Notes: a model not told the origin generated them from the letters alone. Shown: positions 1 to 5,311, counted from the stretch's first letter. The stretch: DNA of 5,449 bases from Betaproteobacteria bacterium (GCA_005888955.1 VBCS01000464.1:1-5449), one strand, 5' to 3'. Program-made: numbers and translations.

Positions 1-148
1 CATCCGCGCCTTCGCCGGGAGCGAACGCAATCGGTCCGAAATGATCGAAAAAGATGAACGGGCCGATCATCTTGGTTGGGAACGCCGGCAACAGTCGTTG
101 CACGGTGAAGCCACCCAGGTCGCGCGCGTGGGGATTGAGTATAAGCAT
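1..148 (-). CDS. Pirin family protein (N-terminal fragment, runs off the window)
   Basis: Reading the minus strand from an ATG at 148 gives 49 residues beginning MLILNPHARDLGGF and continuing through LLPAFPTKMIGPFIFFDHFG to FAPGEGAD. This is the conserved start of pirin proteins (R-D-L-G-G-F, then GPFxFFDHxGP and the FxPGEG turn). Pirins are cytoplasmic bicupin proteins; some bind iron and a few show quercetinase activity, but the role of most bacterial members is unknown. The iron-binding histidines normally lie just beyond the FxPG(E/G)G turn, so they are outside the window and cannot be checked. The start is supported by an AGAGGA Shine-Dalgarno (complement of 156-161) seven bases upstream and by the fit to the family N-terminus. 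The same frame stays open back to 247, but that extension has no pirin likeness. A TACACT box (complement of 170-175) is a weak -10 candidate. The gene diverges from the metallopeptidase-like gene at 266. Confidence 0.86.
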   Translation of the reverse strand, partial: MLILNPHARDLGGFTVQRLLPAFPTKMIGPFIFFDHFGPIAFAPGEGAD

Positions 149-265
149 GACGAAATCCTCTTCGCCCGCAGTGTAGCGTTGCCCTTGCCGCGGCGGAAGC
201 GCGTTTGGCGGCCGGTGAAGCCGAGATAAAGGAGCCAGTCGCCTCTTTCACGACCAAAGTCATCG

Positions 266-793
266 ATGCCCTTCGCGTATTACGACCGCCTTTCGCCTTC
301 GCGCAAGAAGATCTATCGCTTGAGCGACGGCATCGCTACGCTCGGCATTCCGCGAGGCCAGGAGCACGGTGCGGCGGTGCTCCGCATCGACGCGGCCCTG
401 CGCGCGGACGACCGCGCATCGGTGCAGCGCGAATGCCAGGGCCTGCTCGACGTGCTCGCGGCCGGATATCGCGTGCCCAAGCTGCGCGTGCGCGTTCTCG
501 CCAAGCGACCGGTCGACGGCTACGGCGAGCTGCACGGCCTGTACGAGCCCGAGGAAGGGCGTATCCCGCCGCGAATCACCGTCTGGATGCGCACGGCGCA
601 GAGGCAGCAGGTCGTCGCCTTCAAGACGTTTCTGCGCACTGTGATCCACGAGCTCTGCCACCACCTCGACTACGAGTTGTTCGCCCTCGAGGAGACGTTC
701 CACACCGAAGGCTTCTACAAGCGCGAATCAAGCCTGGTCGTGGCGCTGCTTGCGCAGCGGGAGGCGGCGGACGAGCGTGCTCCGCGGCCGTGA
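266..793 (+). CDS. Uncharacterised putative zinc metallopeptidase with HELCHH motif
   Basis: This 175-residue protein has no signal peptide or membrane segment, so it is probably cytoplasmic. Its hallmark is HELCHH at residues 128-133 (HExxH: H128, E129, H132), inside a predicted helix TFLRTVIHELCHHLDYE. About 14 residues later comes FHTEGF (H146), placed like the third zinc ligand (HxxxF/HxPxF) of SprT-, WLM- and YgjP-like zincins. E136 is an alternative third ligand. A short beta-rich stretch precedes the motif (KLRVRVL at 72-78, RITVWMRT at 103-110), also as in minimal zincins. The flanking residues (YGELHGLYEPEEG, FYKRESSL) look conserved rather than random. I infer a metal-dependent hydrolase; substrate and role are unknown. 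The ATG at 266 is the only sensible start because MPFAYYDRLSPSRKKIYRLSD looks like a genuine N-terminus, but the Shine-Dalgarno is poor (GGAG at 231-234 is too far away). The gene lies upstream of the ahcY promoter and is probably not co-transcribed with ahcY from that promoter. Confidence 0.8.
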   Translation: MPFAYYDRLSPSRKKIYRLSDGIATLGIPRGQEHGAAVLRIDAALRADDRASVQRECQGLLDVLAAGYRVPKLRVRVLAKRPVDGYGELHGLYEPEEGRIPPRITVWMRTAQRQQVVAFKTFLRTVIHELCHHLDYELFALEETFHTEGFYKRESSLVVALLAQREAADERAPRP

Positions 794-797
794 CCGA

Positions 798-817
798 CCA
801 AGCGCAGCGGCGCTTGG
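798..817. repeat. Perfect 8-bp inverted repeat overlapping the ahcY -35 box
   Basis: CCAAGCGC (798-805) and GCGCTTGG (810-817) are exact reverse complements around an AGCG spacer, starting 5 bp after the stop codon of the metallopeptidase-like gene. The right arm contains the first four bases of the TTGGCA -35 element (814-819). There is no T-run after it, so it is not a canonical intrinsic terminator. It could end or protect the upstream transcript, or be an operator. The symmetry is certain, the function is not. Confidence 0.5.
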
Positions 818-841
818 CAACGCAGACGCTTGCGCTATAAT
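814..841 (+). promoter_or_regulatory. Sigma-70-type promoter of the ahcY operon
   Basis: A TTGGCA -35 box (814-819, four of six consensus bases) and a perfect TATAAT -10 box (836-841) are separated by 16 bp. Transcription should start near 847-849, i.e. two to four bases before the first paired base of the SAH riboswitch aptamer at 851. This tight fit of start site and aptamer supports both calls. It is the only convincing housekeeping promoter I see for the four downstream genes. Confidence 0.7.
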
Positions 842-849
842 TCGCCTTC

Positions 850-934
850 TCCTCGAGGAGCGTTGCAACAGACGGCCGGGCTTCAGCCAAGGCCACTGCC
901 AGGCTCGAGGACCTTCCAATTGCAACGGCGCTCG
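850..934 (+). promoter_or_regulatory. SAH (S-adenosylhomocysteine) riboswitch aptamer
   Basis: The leader carries the conserved blocks of the SAH riboswitch in order: CGAGGAGCGTTGCAAC (854-869), GCCAGGCTCGAGG (898-910) and GCAACGGCGCTCG (922-934). P1 is CCTCGAG (851-857) with CTCGAGG (904-910), seven pairs. The pseudoknot strand CGCTC (929-933) pairs with GAGCG (858-862), and GCAA (922-925) pairs with TTGC (863-866). The variable region between 867 and 897 can form a small GC hairpin (GGC 879-881 with GCC 886-888, flanked by GGCC 874-877 and GGCC 891-894). The class binds SAH, discriminates against SAM, and generally turns expression on, most often upstream of ahcY and methionine-cycle genes in beta- and gammaproteobacteria. 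Here it sits directly upstream of ahcY, so SAH would induce the enzyme that removes it. Confidence 0.94.
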
Positions 935-1007
935 TTCAACCGCGGCTCCACGCGCGGGCGACGAGCGAAAGCTCTTTCTCCCGCGGCGCGGTCCCCGATA
1001 AGGAGCG
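929..1007 (+). promoter_or_regulatory. Proposed expression platform of the SAH riboswitch (anti-SD / anti-anti-SD)
   Basis: Two mutually exclusive folds can be drawn by hand. Without ligand, the aptamer strand CGCTCGTT (929-936) can pair with GACGAGCG (960-967; eight pairs, one G-U). This leaves GCTCTTT (971-977) free to pair with AAGGAGC (1000-1006; seven pairs, one G-U), which is the Shine-Dalgarno of ahcY. With SAH bound, 929-933 is held by 858-862. Then GAGC (963-966) pairs with GCTC (971-974) across a GAAA tetraloop, reinforced by CGCGGG (953-958) with CCCGCG (980-985), and the Shine-Dalgarno is released. The complementarities are seen directly; the switching mechanism is inferred. It agrees with the known ON behaviour of this class. 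No intrinsic terminator with a U-run is present, so translational control is more likely than attenuation. Confidence 0.6.
1000..1005 (+). promoter_or_regulatory. Shine-Dalgarno of ahcY
   Basis: AAGGAG lies seven bases before the ATG at 1013. It decides the start: the reading frame is open further upstream (to a TTG at 830), but that extension would translate the riboswitch. It is also the sequence that could be masked by 971-977. Confidence 0.85.
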
Positions 1008-1012
1008 ATCCG

Positions 1013-2365
1013 ATGAACGCTGAGACCGATACCAGAAATTTCGCCGATTTTCACGTCGCCGATCTCGACCTCGCCGCCTGGGGGCGCAAGGAGATCGCAA
1101 TCGCCGAGACCGAGATGCCTGGCTTGATGGCGATCCGCGAAGAGTTCGCCCCGCAGCAACCGTTGCGCGGCGCCCGCATTGCCGGCTCTTTGCACATGAC
1201 CATCCAGACCGCAGTGCTGATCGAGACCCTCAAGGCGCTCGGCGCGGAAGTCCGCTGGGCCTCATGCAACATCTACTCGACGCAGGATCATGCCGCGGCG
1301 GCGATCGCCGTCTCCGGCACGCCGGTGTTCGCCTTCAAGGGCGAGTCGCTCAACGAGTACTGGGAATTCACGCACCGCATCTTCGAATGGCCCGACAAAC
1401 GCGGACCGAACATGATTCTCGACGATGGCGGCGACGCCACCCTGCTCGTGCATCTGGGGGTGAAGGCCGAGGCCGATCGCTCGCTCATCTCGCATCCGGC
1501 GAACGAGGAGGAATTCGCGCTCTTCACCGCGATCGCCAAGCGGATCTCGATCGATCCTCACTTCTACGCGCGCATCCGCGCCAATATCAAGGGTGTGACC
1601 GAAGAGACCACGACCGGGGTCAAGCGCCTCTACCAGATGCACAAGGAGGGAAGCCTCGGTTTTCCCGCGATCAACGTCAACGATTCGGTGACCAAGTCCA
1701 AATTCGACAATCTCTACGGCTGCCGCGAATCGCTCGTCGACGGCATCAAGCGCGCCACCGATGTAATGATTGCGGGCAAGGTCGCGGTCGTGAACGGCTA
1801 CGGCGACGTGGGCAAGGGCTCGGCGCAGGCGCTGCGCGCGCTTTCGGCGCGGGTATGGGTGACCGAGATCGATCCGATCTGTGCGCTGCAGGCGTCGATG
1901 GAGGGCTATCGCGTGGTGACGATGGATTACGCCTGCGACAAGGCGGACATCTTCGTCACCGCGACGGGCAACATCGACGTGATCACCCACGAGCACATGC
2001 GCCGGATGAAGAACAACGCCATCGTCTGCAACATCGGTCACTTCGACAACGAGATCGACGTCGCCGCGCTCAAGGCCTACACCTGGGAGAACATCAAGCC
2101 GCAGGTCGATCACCCGAGCTATGTGATGTCGAGTTCGTTCACCAATCAGGTGATGGCGCAGATCGAGCTGTGGGGCGACGCGCAGTCCGGCGGCAAGAAG
2201 TACCCCGTCGGCGTGTACGTTCTGCCCAAGCACCTCGACGAAAAGGTCGCGCGCCTGCAGTTAAAAAAGCTCGACGCGATGCTGACCGAGCTCTCGGACA
2301 AGCAGGCGCGCTATATCGGGGTGGACACGGGCGGTCCCTACAAGCCCGACACGTATCGCTACTGA
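1013..2365 (+). CDS. ahcY: Adenosylhomocysteinase (SAH hydrolase) with an internal in-frame gap
   Basis: AhcY reversibly splits S-adenosylhomocysteine into adenosine and homocysteine with tightly bound NAD, in the cytoplasm, and clears the product inhibitor of methyltransferases. The 450-residue product shows the family landmarks: H61 in LHMTIQTAVL, D137 in ILDDGGD, E198 in TEETTTGV, K228/D232/N233/C237 in TKSKFDNLYGC, the NAD Rossmann loop NGYGDVGKGSAQAL (261-274), H343 in NIGHFDNEID, and the C-terminal KPDTYRY whose K444 and Y448 reach into the NAD site of the neighbouring subunit. The insert between D137 and E198, about 36 residues longer than in mammalian enzymes, is typical of bacterial forms. 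The oddity: 'ENIKPQVD' (to residue 366) runs straight into 'HPSYVMSSSF' (from 367). The usual intervening ~26 residues, including LAxGRLVNLGxxTG, are absent. Related betaproteobacterial enzymes are about 470-476 residues long. Adenosine- and NAD-contacting residues (human L344, N346, L347, G352) are therefore lost, so activity is doubtful although the frame is intact. It is first in the operon and preceded by an SAH riboswitch. Confidence 0.97.
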   Translation: MNAETDTRNFADFHVADLDLAAWGRKEIAIAETEMPGLMAIREEFAPQQPLRGARIAGSLHMTIQTAVLIETLKALGAEVRWASCNIYSTQDHAAAAIAVSGTPVFAFKGESLNEYWEFTHRIFEWPDKRGPNMILDDGGDATLLVHLGVKAEADRSLISHPANEEEFALFTAIAKRISIDPHFYARIRANIKGVTEETTTGVKRLYQMHKEGSLGFPAINVNDSVTKSKFDNLYGCRESLVDGIKRATDVMIAGKVAVVNGYGDVGKGSAQALRALSARVWVTEIDPICALQASMEGYRVVTMDYACDKADIFVTATGNIDVITHEHMRRMKNNAIVCNIGHFDNEIDVAALKAYTWENIKPQVDHPSYVMSSSFTNQVMAQIELWGDAQSGGKKYPVGVYVLPKHLDEKVARLQLKKLDAMLTELSDKQARYIGVDTGGPYKPDTYRY

Positions 2366-2367
2366 TC

Positions 2368-3288
2368 ATGCGTATTGCGGTGATGGCCGCCGGCGGCGTC
2401 GGCGGCTACTTCGGCGCGAAGCTTGCGCTCGCCGGCCACGACGTGGCGTTCATCGCCCGCGGCCGGCACCTTGCGGCGATTCGCGAGAGCGGACTCGTCG
2501 TGCAGAGCGGCGGCGGCGACGTGCGCCTCGCGAAGCCCGTCGCGAGCGATGATCCGCGATCGCTTGGACGCTTCGATATCGTGCTGTTCGCGGTCAAGCT
2601 TTGGGATACCGAGAGCGCGGCGGAGGCGATCAAGCCGCTGATCGCCGGCGGCGGTGCGATCATTCCCTTCCAGAATGGTGTCGATGCGATCGAGCGCATT
2701 GGCGCCATCGTAGGCAAGGCCCACGTGCTGGGCGGCGTGGCGTACATCGCGGCAACGATCGCCGAGCCGGGCGTGATACGGCATACCGGCCAGATGGCGC
2801 GTTTGCGGTTCGGGCCGGTGCTGCCCGAACAGCAGCCGACAGCGCAAGATTTTCACCAGGCGTGCATCGGCGCCGGGATCAAGGCGGAGCTTGTCGCCGA
2901 CATTCACCGTGCAATATGGGAGAAATTCGTGTTTCTCGCCGCCATGTCGGGCGTGACCAGCGCGACGCGGCAACCGATCGGCGTGATCCGCAGCGACGCG
3001 GACCTGCGCGGATGTCTCGAGGACGCGATGCGCGAAGCGTGGGCAGTTGGCCGCGCGCGAGGCGTCGCGCTCGCCGACGACTTCATCGCACAGCAGATGA
3101 CTTTCGCCCAGGGCTTGCCGGCCGAGATGAAATCCTCGATGTTGAACGACCTCATCGCCGGCAACCGGCTCGAGGCCTCCTGGCTATCGGGCGCCGTGGC
3201 GCGGATGGCGAACCAGGCTGGAATCGCGGCTCCGGTGAATGCGACGCTGTACGCGGCGGTCAAGCCGTTCTGCGACGGCGCGCGCTGA
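2368..3288 (+). CDS. PanE/ApbA-family ketopantoate reductase-like oxidoreductase
   Basis: This 306-residue protein matches the 2-dehydropantoate 2-reductase family in length and layout. It has an N-terminal Rossmann fold, MRIAVMAAGGVGGYFGAKLA, with the dinucleotide loop at 7-12. Next come AVKLWDTE with K77 and PFQNGVDAIE with N103 (matching the conserved Lys and Asn of the family). The helical C-terminal domain has WEKFVFLAAMSGVTSATR (catalytic-type K186) and NDLIAGNRLEASWLSG (E259). In E. coli PanE the reaction is NADPH-dependent reduction of ketopantoate to pantoate for coenzyme A. The first glycine of the usual GxGxxG is alanine here (A7), a variant common in the broader family. Bacteria often carry several paralogues acting on other 2-oxo acids, so I leave the symbol blank. 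The ATG begins 2 bp after the ahcY stop with no Shine-Dalgarno, so translation is probably coupled to ahcY. Confidence 0.88.
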   Translation: MRIAVMAAGGVGGYFGAKLALAGHDVAFIARGRHLAAIRESGLVVQSGGGDVRLAKPVASDDPRSLGRFDIVLFAVKLWDTESAAEAIKPLIAGGGAIIPFQNGVDAIERIGAIVGKAHVLGGVAYIAATIAEPGVIRHTGQMARLRFGPVLPEQQPTAQDFHQACIGAGIKAELVADIHRAIWEKFVFLAAMSGVTSATRQPIGVIRSDADLRGCLEDAMREAWAVGRARGVALADDFIAQQMTFAQGLPAEMKSSMLNDLIAGNRLEASWLSGAVARMANQAGIAAPVNATLYAAVKPFCDGAR

Positions 3289-3314
3289 CACCTGCCGAAA
3301 AAGGATTGACGACG

Positions 3315-3674
3315 ATGAGACTGTTGCTCGTATGGCTGATCAACGCGTTAGCACTTCTCGCGCTCCCGTATCTGATGTCCTCGATCACCGTGGATTCATT
3401 CGCGACCGCGCTCATCGCCGCGCTCATACTGGGCCTGGTGAACACCTTCATCCGGCCGGTGCTGATCCTGCTCACGCTGCCGGCGACGCTGCTCACGCTC
3501 GGCTTGTTCATCTTCGTGATCAATGGGCTCCTCTTCTGGTTCGTCGGCTCGTTCATCCAGGGCTTTCACGTCGCAGGCTTCTGGTCGGCAGTCTTCGGGG
3601 CCATCCTGTACAGCATCATTTCCTGGGCACTGTCCGCGCTGCTGCTCGGCCACGGAAATCGCGCCGACGTATGA
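3315..3674 (+). CDS. Phage holin family (DUF360/YvlD-like) four-helix membrane protein
   Basis: This 119-residue, very hydrophobic protein has four predicted membrane segments at about 3-21, 29-46, 53-80 and 88-112, joined by short loops. The motif LGLVNTFIRPVLILLTLPATLLTLGLFIFVINGLLFW is the recognisable core of the DUF360/YvlD group, annotated 'phage holin family protein' or 'mycobacterial 4TMS phage holin'. Despite the name it is not a lysis gene here: no endolysin or phage genes are nearby. It recurs between ahcY and metF in betaproteobacteria, which suggests a role tied to this operon or simple hitchhiking; its biochemical function is unknown. The ATG is supported by AAGGA at 3301-3305, nine bases upstream. 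The stop overlaps the metF start (ATGA at 3671-3674), indicating translational coupling. Confidence 0.9.
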   Translation: MRLLLVWLINALALLALPYLMSSITVDSFATALIAALILGLVNTFIRPVLILLTLPATLLTLGLFIFVINGLLFWFVGSFIQGFHVAGFWSAVFGAILYSIISWALSALLLGHGNRADV

Positions 3675-4513
3675 CCGGAAGCGCCGACCGCATCTTCAGC
3701 TTCGAATTCTTTCCACCGGCCACGCCCGAGGGCGTGGCCAAGCTGCGGGCCACGCGCGAGCAGCTCGAACGGCTCGGGCCGAAGTTCTTTTCGGTCACTT
3801 TCGGCGCAGGCGGCTCGACGCGCGACCGGACGCTGGCGGCGGTGCTGGAGATCCAGGGGGCGGGACAGCGCGCGGCGCCGCATATCTCGTGCATTGGTTC
3901 GACTCGCGAGAGCATACGCGCGACGCTGGCTGCGTATCGCGAACACGGCATCGGGCATCTTGTCGCGCTGCGCGGCGACCTGCCGTCGGGCACGGCCGAC
4001 GTCGGCGAATTTCGCTACGCGAACGAGTTGGTCGAGTTCATCCGCGTGGCGACGGGCGACTGGTTCCACGTCGAAGTCGCGGCCTACCCGGAATATCATC
4101 CGCAATCGGCAAGTCCGCGCGAGGATCTCGCCAGCTTCAAGCGCAAGATCGACGCTGGCGCCGATTCGGCGATCACCCAGTATTTCTTCAACGCCGACAG
4201 CTATTACCATTTCGTCGACGAGGCGGTCGCGGCCGGCATCGAGGCGCCGATCGTACCGGGCATCATGCCGATCCTGAGTTTTTCCAAGCTGGCGCGCTTC
4301 TCGGACGCCTGCGGCGCGGAGATCCCCCGCTGGATTCGCCGCAAGCTGGAAAGCTTCGGCGACGATACGGCGTCGATTCGCGCCTTCGGGCTCGACGTCG
4401 TCACCGATTTGTGCGATGACCTCCTGGCGCACGGCGCGCCGGGGCTGCACTTCTACACGCTCAATCAGGCGAGCCTGACGACGATCATCTGGCAGCGGCT
4501 GGGCCTGTCGTAA
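3671..4513 (+). CDS. metF: Methylenetetrahydrofolate reductase
   Basis: MetF reduces 5,10-methylene-THF to 5-methyl-THF using FAD and NAD(P)H, supplying the methyl group that converts homocysteine to methionine. The 280-residue protein is a single (beta/alpha)8 barrel of bacterial size (E. coli MetF is 296). Seen in order: FSFEFFPP with the catalytic-type glutamate E12; FFSVTFGAGGSTRDRT (39-54); HISCIGSTRE (71-80); HLVALRGDLP with D103, the FAD/folate-site aspartate; EVAAYPEYHPQS (135-146); FKRKIDAGADSAITQYFF with Q170 contacting folate; VPGIMPILSF (195-204); and HFYTLN (260-265). No key residue is missing. It starts at the ATG inside the ATGA overlap with the upstream membrane-protein gene and lacks a good Shine-Dalgarno of its own, so it depends on coupling. 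It is the last gene of the operon; a REPIN-like element follows the stop by 3 bp. Confidence 0.97.
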   Translation: MTGSADRIFSFEFFPPATPEGVAKLRATREQLERLGPKFFSVTFGAGGSTRDRTLAAVLEIQGAGQRAAPHISCIGSTRESIRATLAAYREHGIGHLVALRGDLPSGTADVGEFRYANELVEFIRVATGDWFHVEVAAYPEYHPQSASPREDLASFKRKIDAGADSAITQYFFNADSYYHFVDEAVAAGIEAPIVPGIMPILSFSKLARFSDACGAEIPRWIRRKLESFGDDTASIRAFGLDVVTDLCDDLLAHGAPGLHFYTLNQASLTTIIWQRLGLS

Positions 4514-4516
4514 CGG

Positions 4517-4584
4517 TGTAGGGCCGAATTCATTCGGCCGCGGCGGCGGCGGGGATCGCCGCGTGCGAATTAGTCGCACCTACA
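4517..4584. repeat. REPIN-like element: two inverted GTAG-headed REP hairpins
   Basis: The 68-bp element begins TGTAGG (4517-4522) and ends in its complement CCTACA (4579-4584). Just inside the left end is the hairpin GGCCGAA (4522-4528), loop TTCA, TTCGGCC (4533-4539). Inside the right end is GTGCGA (4563-4568), loop ATTAG, TCGCAC (4574-4579). The middle (4540-4562) is a GCGGCG run that can fold back on CGCCGC (4557-4562). A GTAG tetranucleotide next to a GC-rich hairpin is the signature of REP sequences mobilised by RAYT (TnpA-REP) transposases, and two in inverted orientation form a REPIN. It fills almost the whole gap between two convergent genes, the usual site for such repeats, and may also act as a bidirectional transcript end. 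No RAYT gene is in the window. Dispersed copies elsewhere cannot be checked here. Confidence 0.65.
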
Positions 4585-4590
4585 GGCTCG

Positions 4591-5307
4591 CTATTTTCCT
4601 CCGGGGCGAAAAGACACGAGCTCGAGCACCGTCGATTCCGTGCTTATTGTCGTCATATCGGGTCCGCTGCCCTTTTCGGTGTATTCCGCCGCGCGCGCCT
4701 CGCGCACCGGTGCCTTGACCTCCGGCGCGTACCAGACGGCTTCACGTAGCGTGGTTCGCGTGCGCCAGAACTCCTCGTCATCGAGTTGCACGATGCGATA
4801 AATGTAGACGGCGTCGTAGCTGCCGGCGGGAACTGTAGTTGCATTACGGCCGTCGACCTTGCCGTAGATCAGGATCTGATCCCTGAGCTCGGTATCCGGG
4901 TGCAGCGTATCGATCACCTGCCGCCAGGTCTTGCCCTGATCGAGAGGGAACGCGAGGAGCTGCGCCGGCGGATTGAAGGGCCGCGGCCGTTCGCGCCAAA
5001 GCGCTCCCGAGCTCAAGCCCCCCTGGCCGTCGACTTCGTCGATCCATTCGGTGCGCCCGCTGGTGTCGGAGTAATCGAGGCGGATTCTGGCCGAGCCGCC
5101 GGCGACCGCAATGACTTCCGCATCGAGCTGCGACACCGTGCCCCGGCGCAGATTGTCGGTGACGCGATACTGCCAGTGATCGCCGACGACGAGCCGAGGG
5201 GCGTCAACCGGGGCGCCGACGGGCGCTGAGGCGCAGCCCGCGATAACGGCAAAGACAATCACGGATGCGGTGACGATGGAATGTGAACGGACTCTGGACG
5301 GATGCAT
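4591..5307 (-). CDS. Putative lipoprotein of unknown function
   Basis: This 238-residue protein starts at the ATG at 5307, preceded by GGAGGA (complement of 5312-5317) four bases upstream. A longer open frame to 5370 exists but lacks such a site and would spoil the signal peptide. The N-terminus is a classic lipoprotein signal: MHPSRVRSHS, a hydrophobic core IVTASVIVFAVIAG, then the lipobox VIAGC with the lipidated cysteine at residue 25, giving a mature chain of about 214 residues. The residue after Cys is Ala, which predicts sorting to the outer membrane. The mature part begins near LVVGDHWQYRVTD (39-51) and alternates short beta-like strands with polar turns, ending ESTVLELVSFRPG. I recognise the 'VGDxWxYRV' opening from uncharacterised lipoproteins but no named domain, and I see no catalytic motif. 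It is transcribed toward metF and probably follows the partial gene at 5340 in an operon. Confidence 0.85.
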   Translation of the reverse strand: MHPSRVRSHSIVTASVIVFAVIAGCASAPVGAPVDAPRLVVGDHWQYRVTDNLRRGTVSQLDAEVIAVAGGSARIRLDYSDTSGRTEWIDEVDGQGGLSSGALWRERPRPFNPPAQLLAFPLDQGKTWRQVIDTLHPDTELRDQILIYGKVDGRNATTVPAGSYDAVYIYRIVQLDDEEFWRTRTTLREAVWYAPEVKAPVREARAAEYTEKGSGPDMTTISTESTVLELVSFRPGGK

Positions 5308-5311
5308 CGGA

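Noticed and set aside
41..229. 62-codon plus-strand frame at the left end
   Set aside because: It is antisense to the clear pirin N-terminus on the minus strand.
204..230. Promoter for the metallopeptidase-like gene (TTGGCG at 205, GATAAA at 225)
   Set aside because: The spacing of 14 bp is too short and both boxes match poorly, so it is not supported.
205..840. 211-codon plus-strand frame overlapping the metallopeptidase-like gene
   Set aside because: It is Arg/Ala-rich with no motif and runs through the palindrome and promoter. The overlapping 266-793 frame has the HExxH motif and a sensible composition.
951..990. Intrinsic terminator in the ahcY leader
   Set aside because: The 953-985 stem-loop is strong but followed by GCGCGGTCCCC rather than a U-run, so it is interpreted as part of a translational switch.
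830..1012. N-terminal extension of AhcY from a TTG at 830
   Set aside because: It would translate the riboswitch and leader, overlaps the -10 box, has a basic shadow-like composition, and ignores the good Shine-Dalgarno before 1013.
1262..2233. 323-codon minus-strand open frame inside ahcY
   Set aside because: It lies antisense to ahcY in a high-GC gene; its product is Arg/His/Asp-rich and low in complexity, with no motif. It is a codon-bias shadow.
1264..2367. Plus-strand frame joined to the reductase that would make a 674-residue fusion
   Set aside because: The part before 2368 is the +2 shadow of ahcY, Arg/Gly/Asp-rich with no domain. The reductase family N-terminus begins exactly at the ATG at 2368.
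3566..4579. 337-codon minus-strand open frame over the membrane-protein gene and metF
   Set aside because: It is antisense to two genes with clear family matches, and its start falls inside the REPIN-like element. Its composition is typical of a shadow frame.
4522..4597. Canonical Rho-independent terminator for metF
   Set aside because: Hairpins are present, but the only T-run (4594-4597) is 15 or more bases beyond the last stem, so the standard stem-then-U-tract form is not met.
4786..5229. 147-codon plus-strand frame in the lipoprotein region
   Set aside because: The minus strand there encodes a protein with signal peptide, lipobox and strong Shine-Dalgarno; the plus frame has none.
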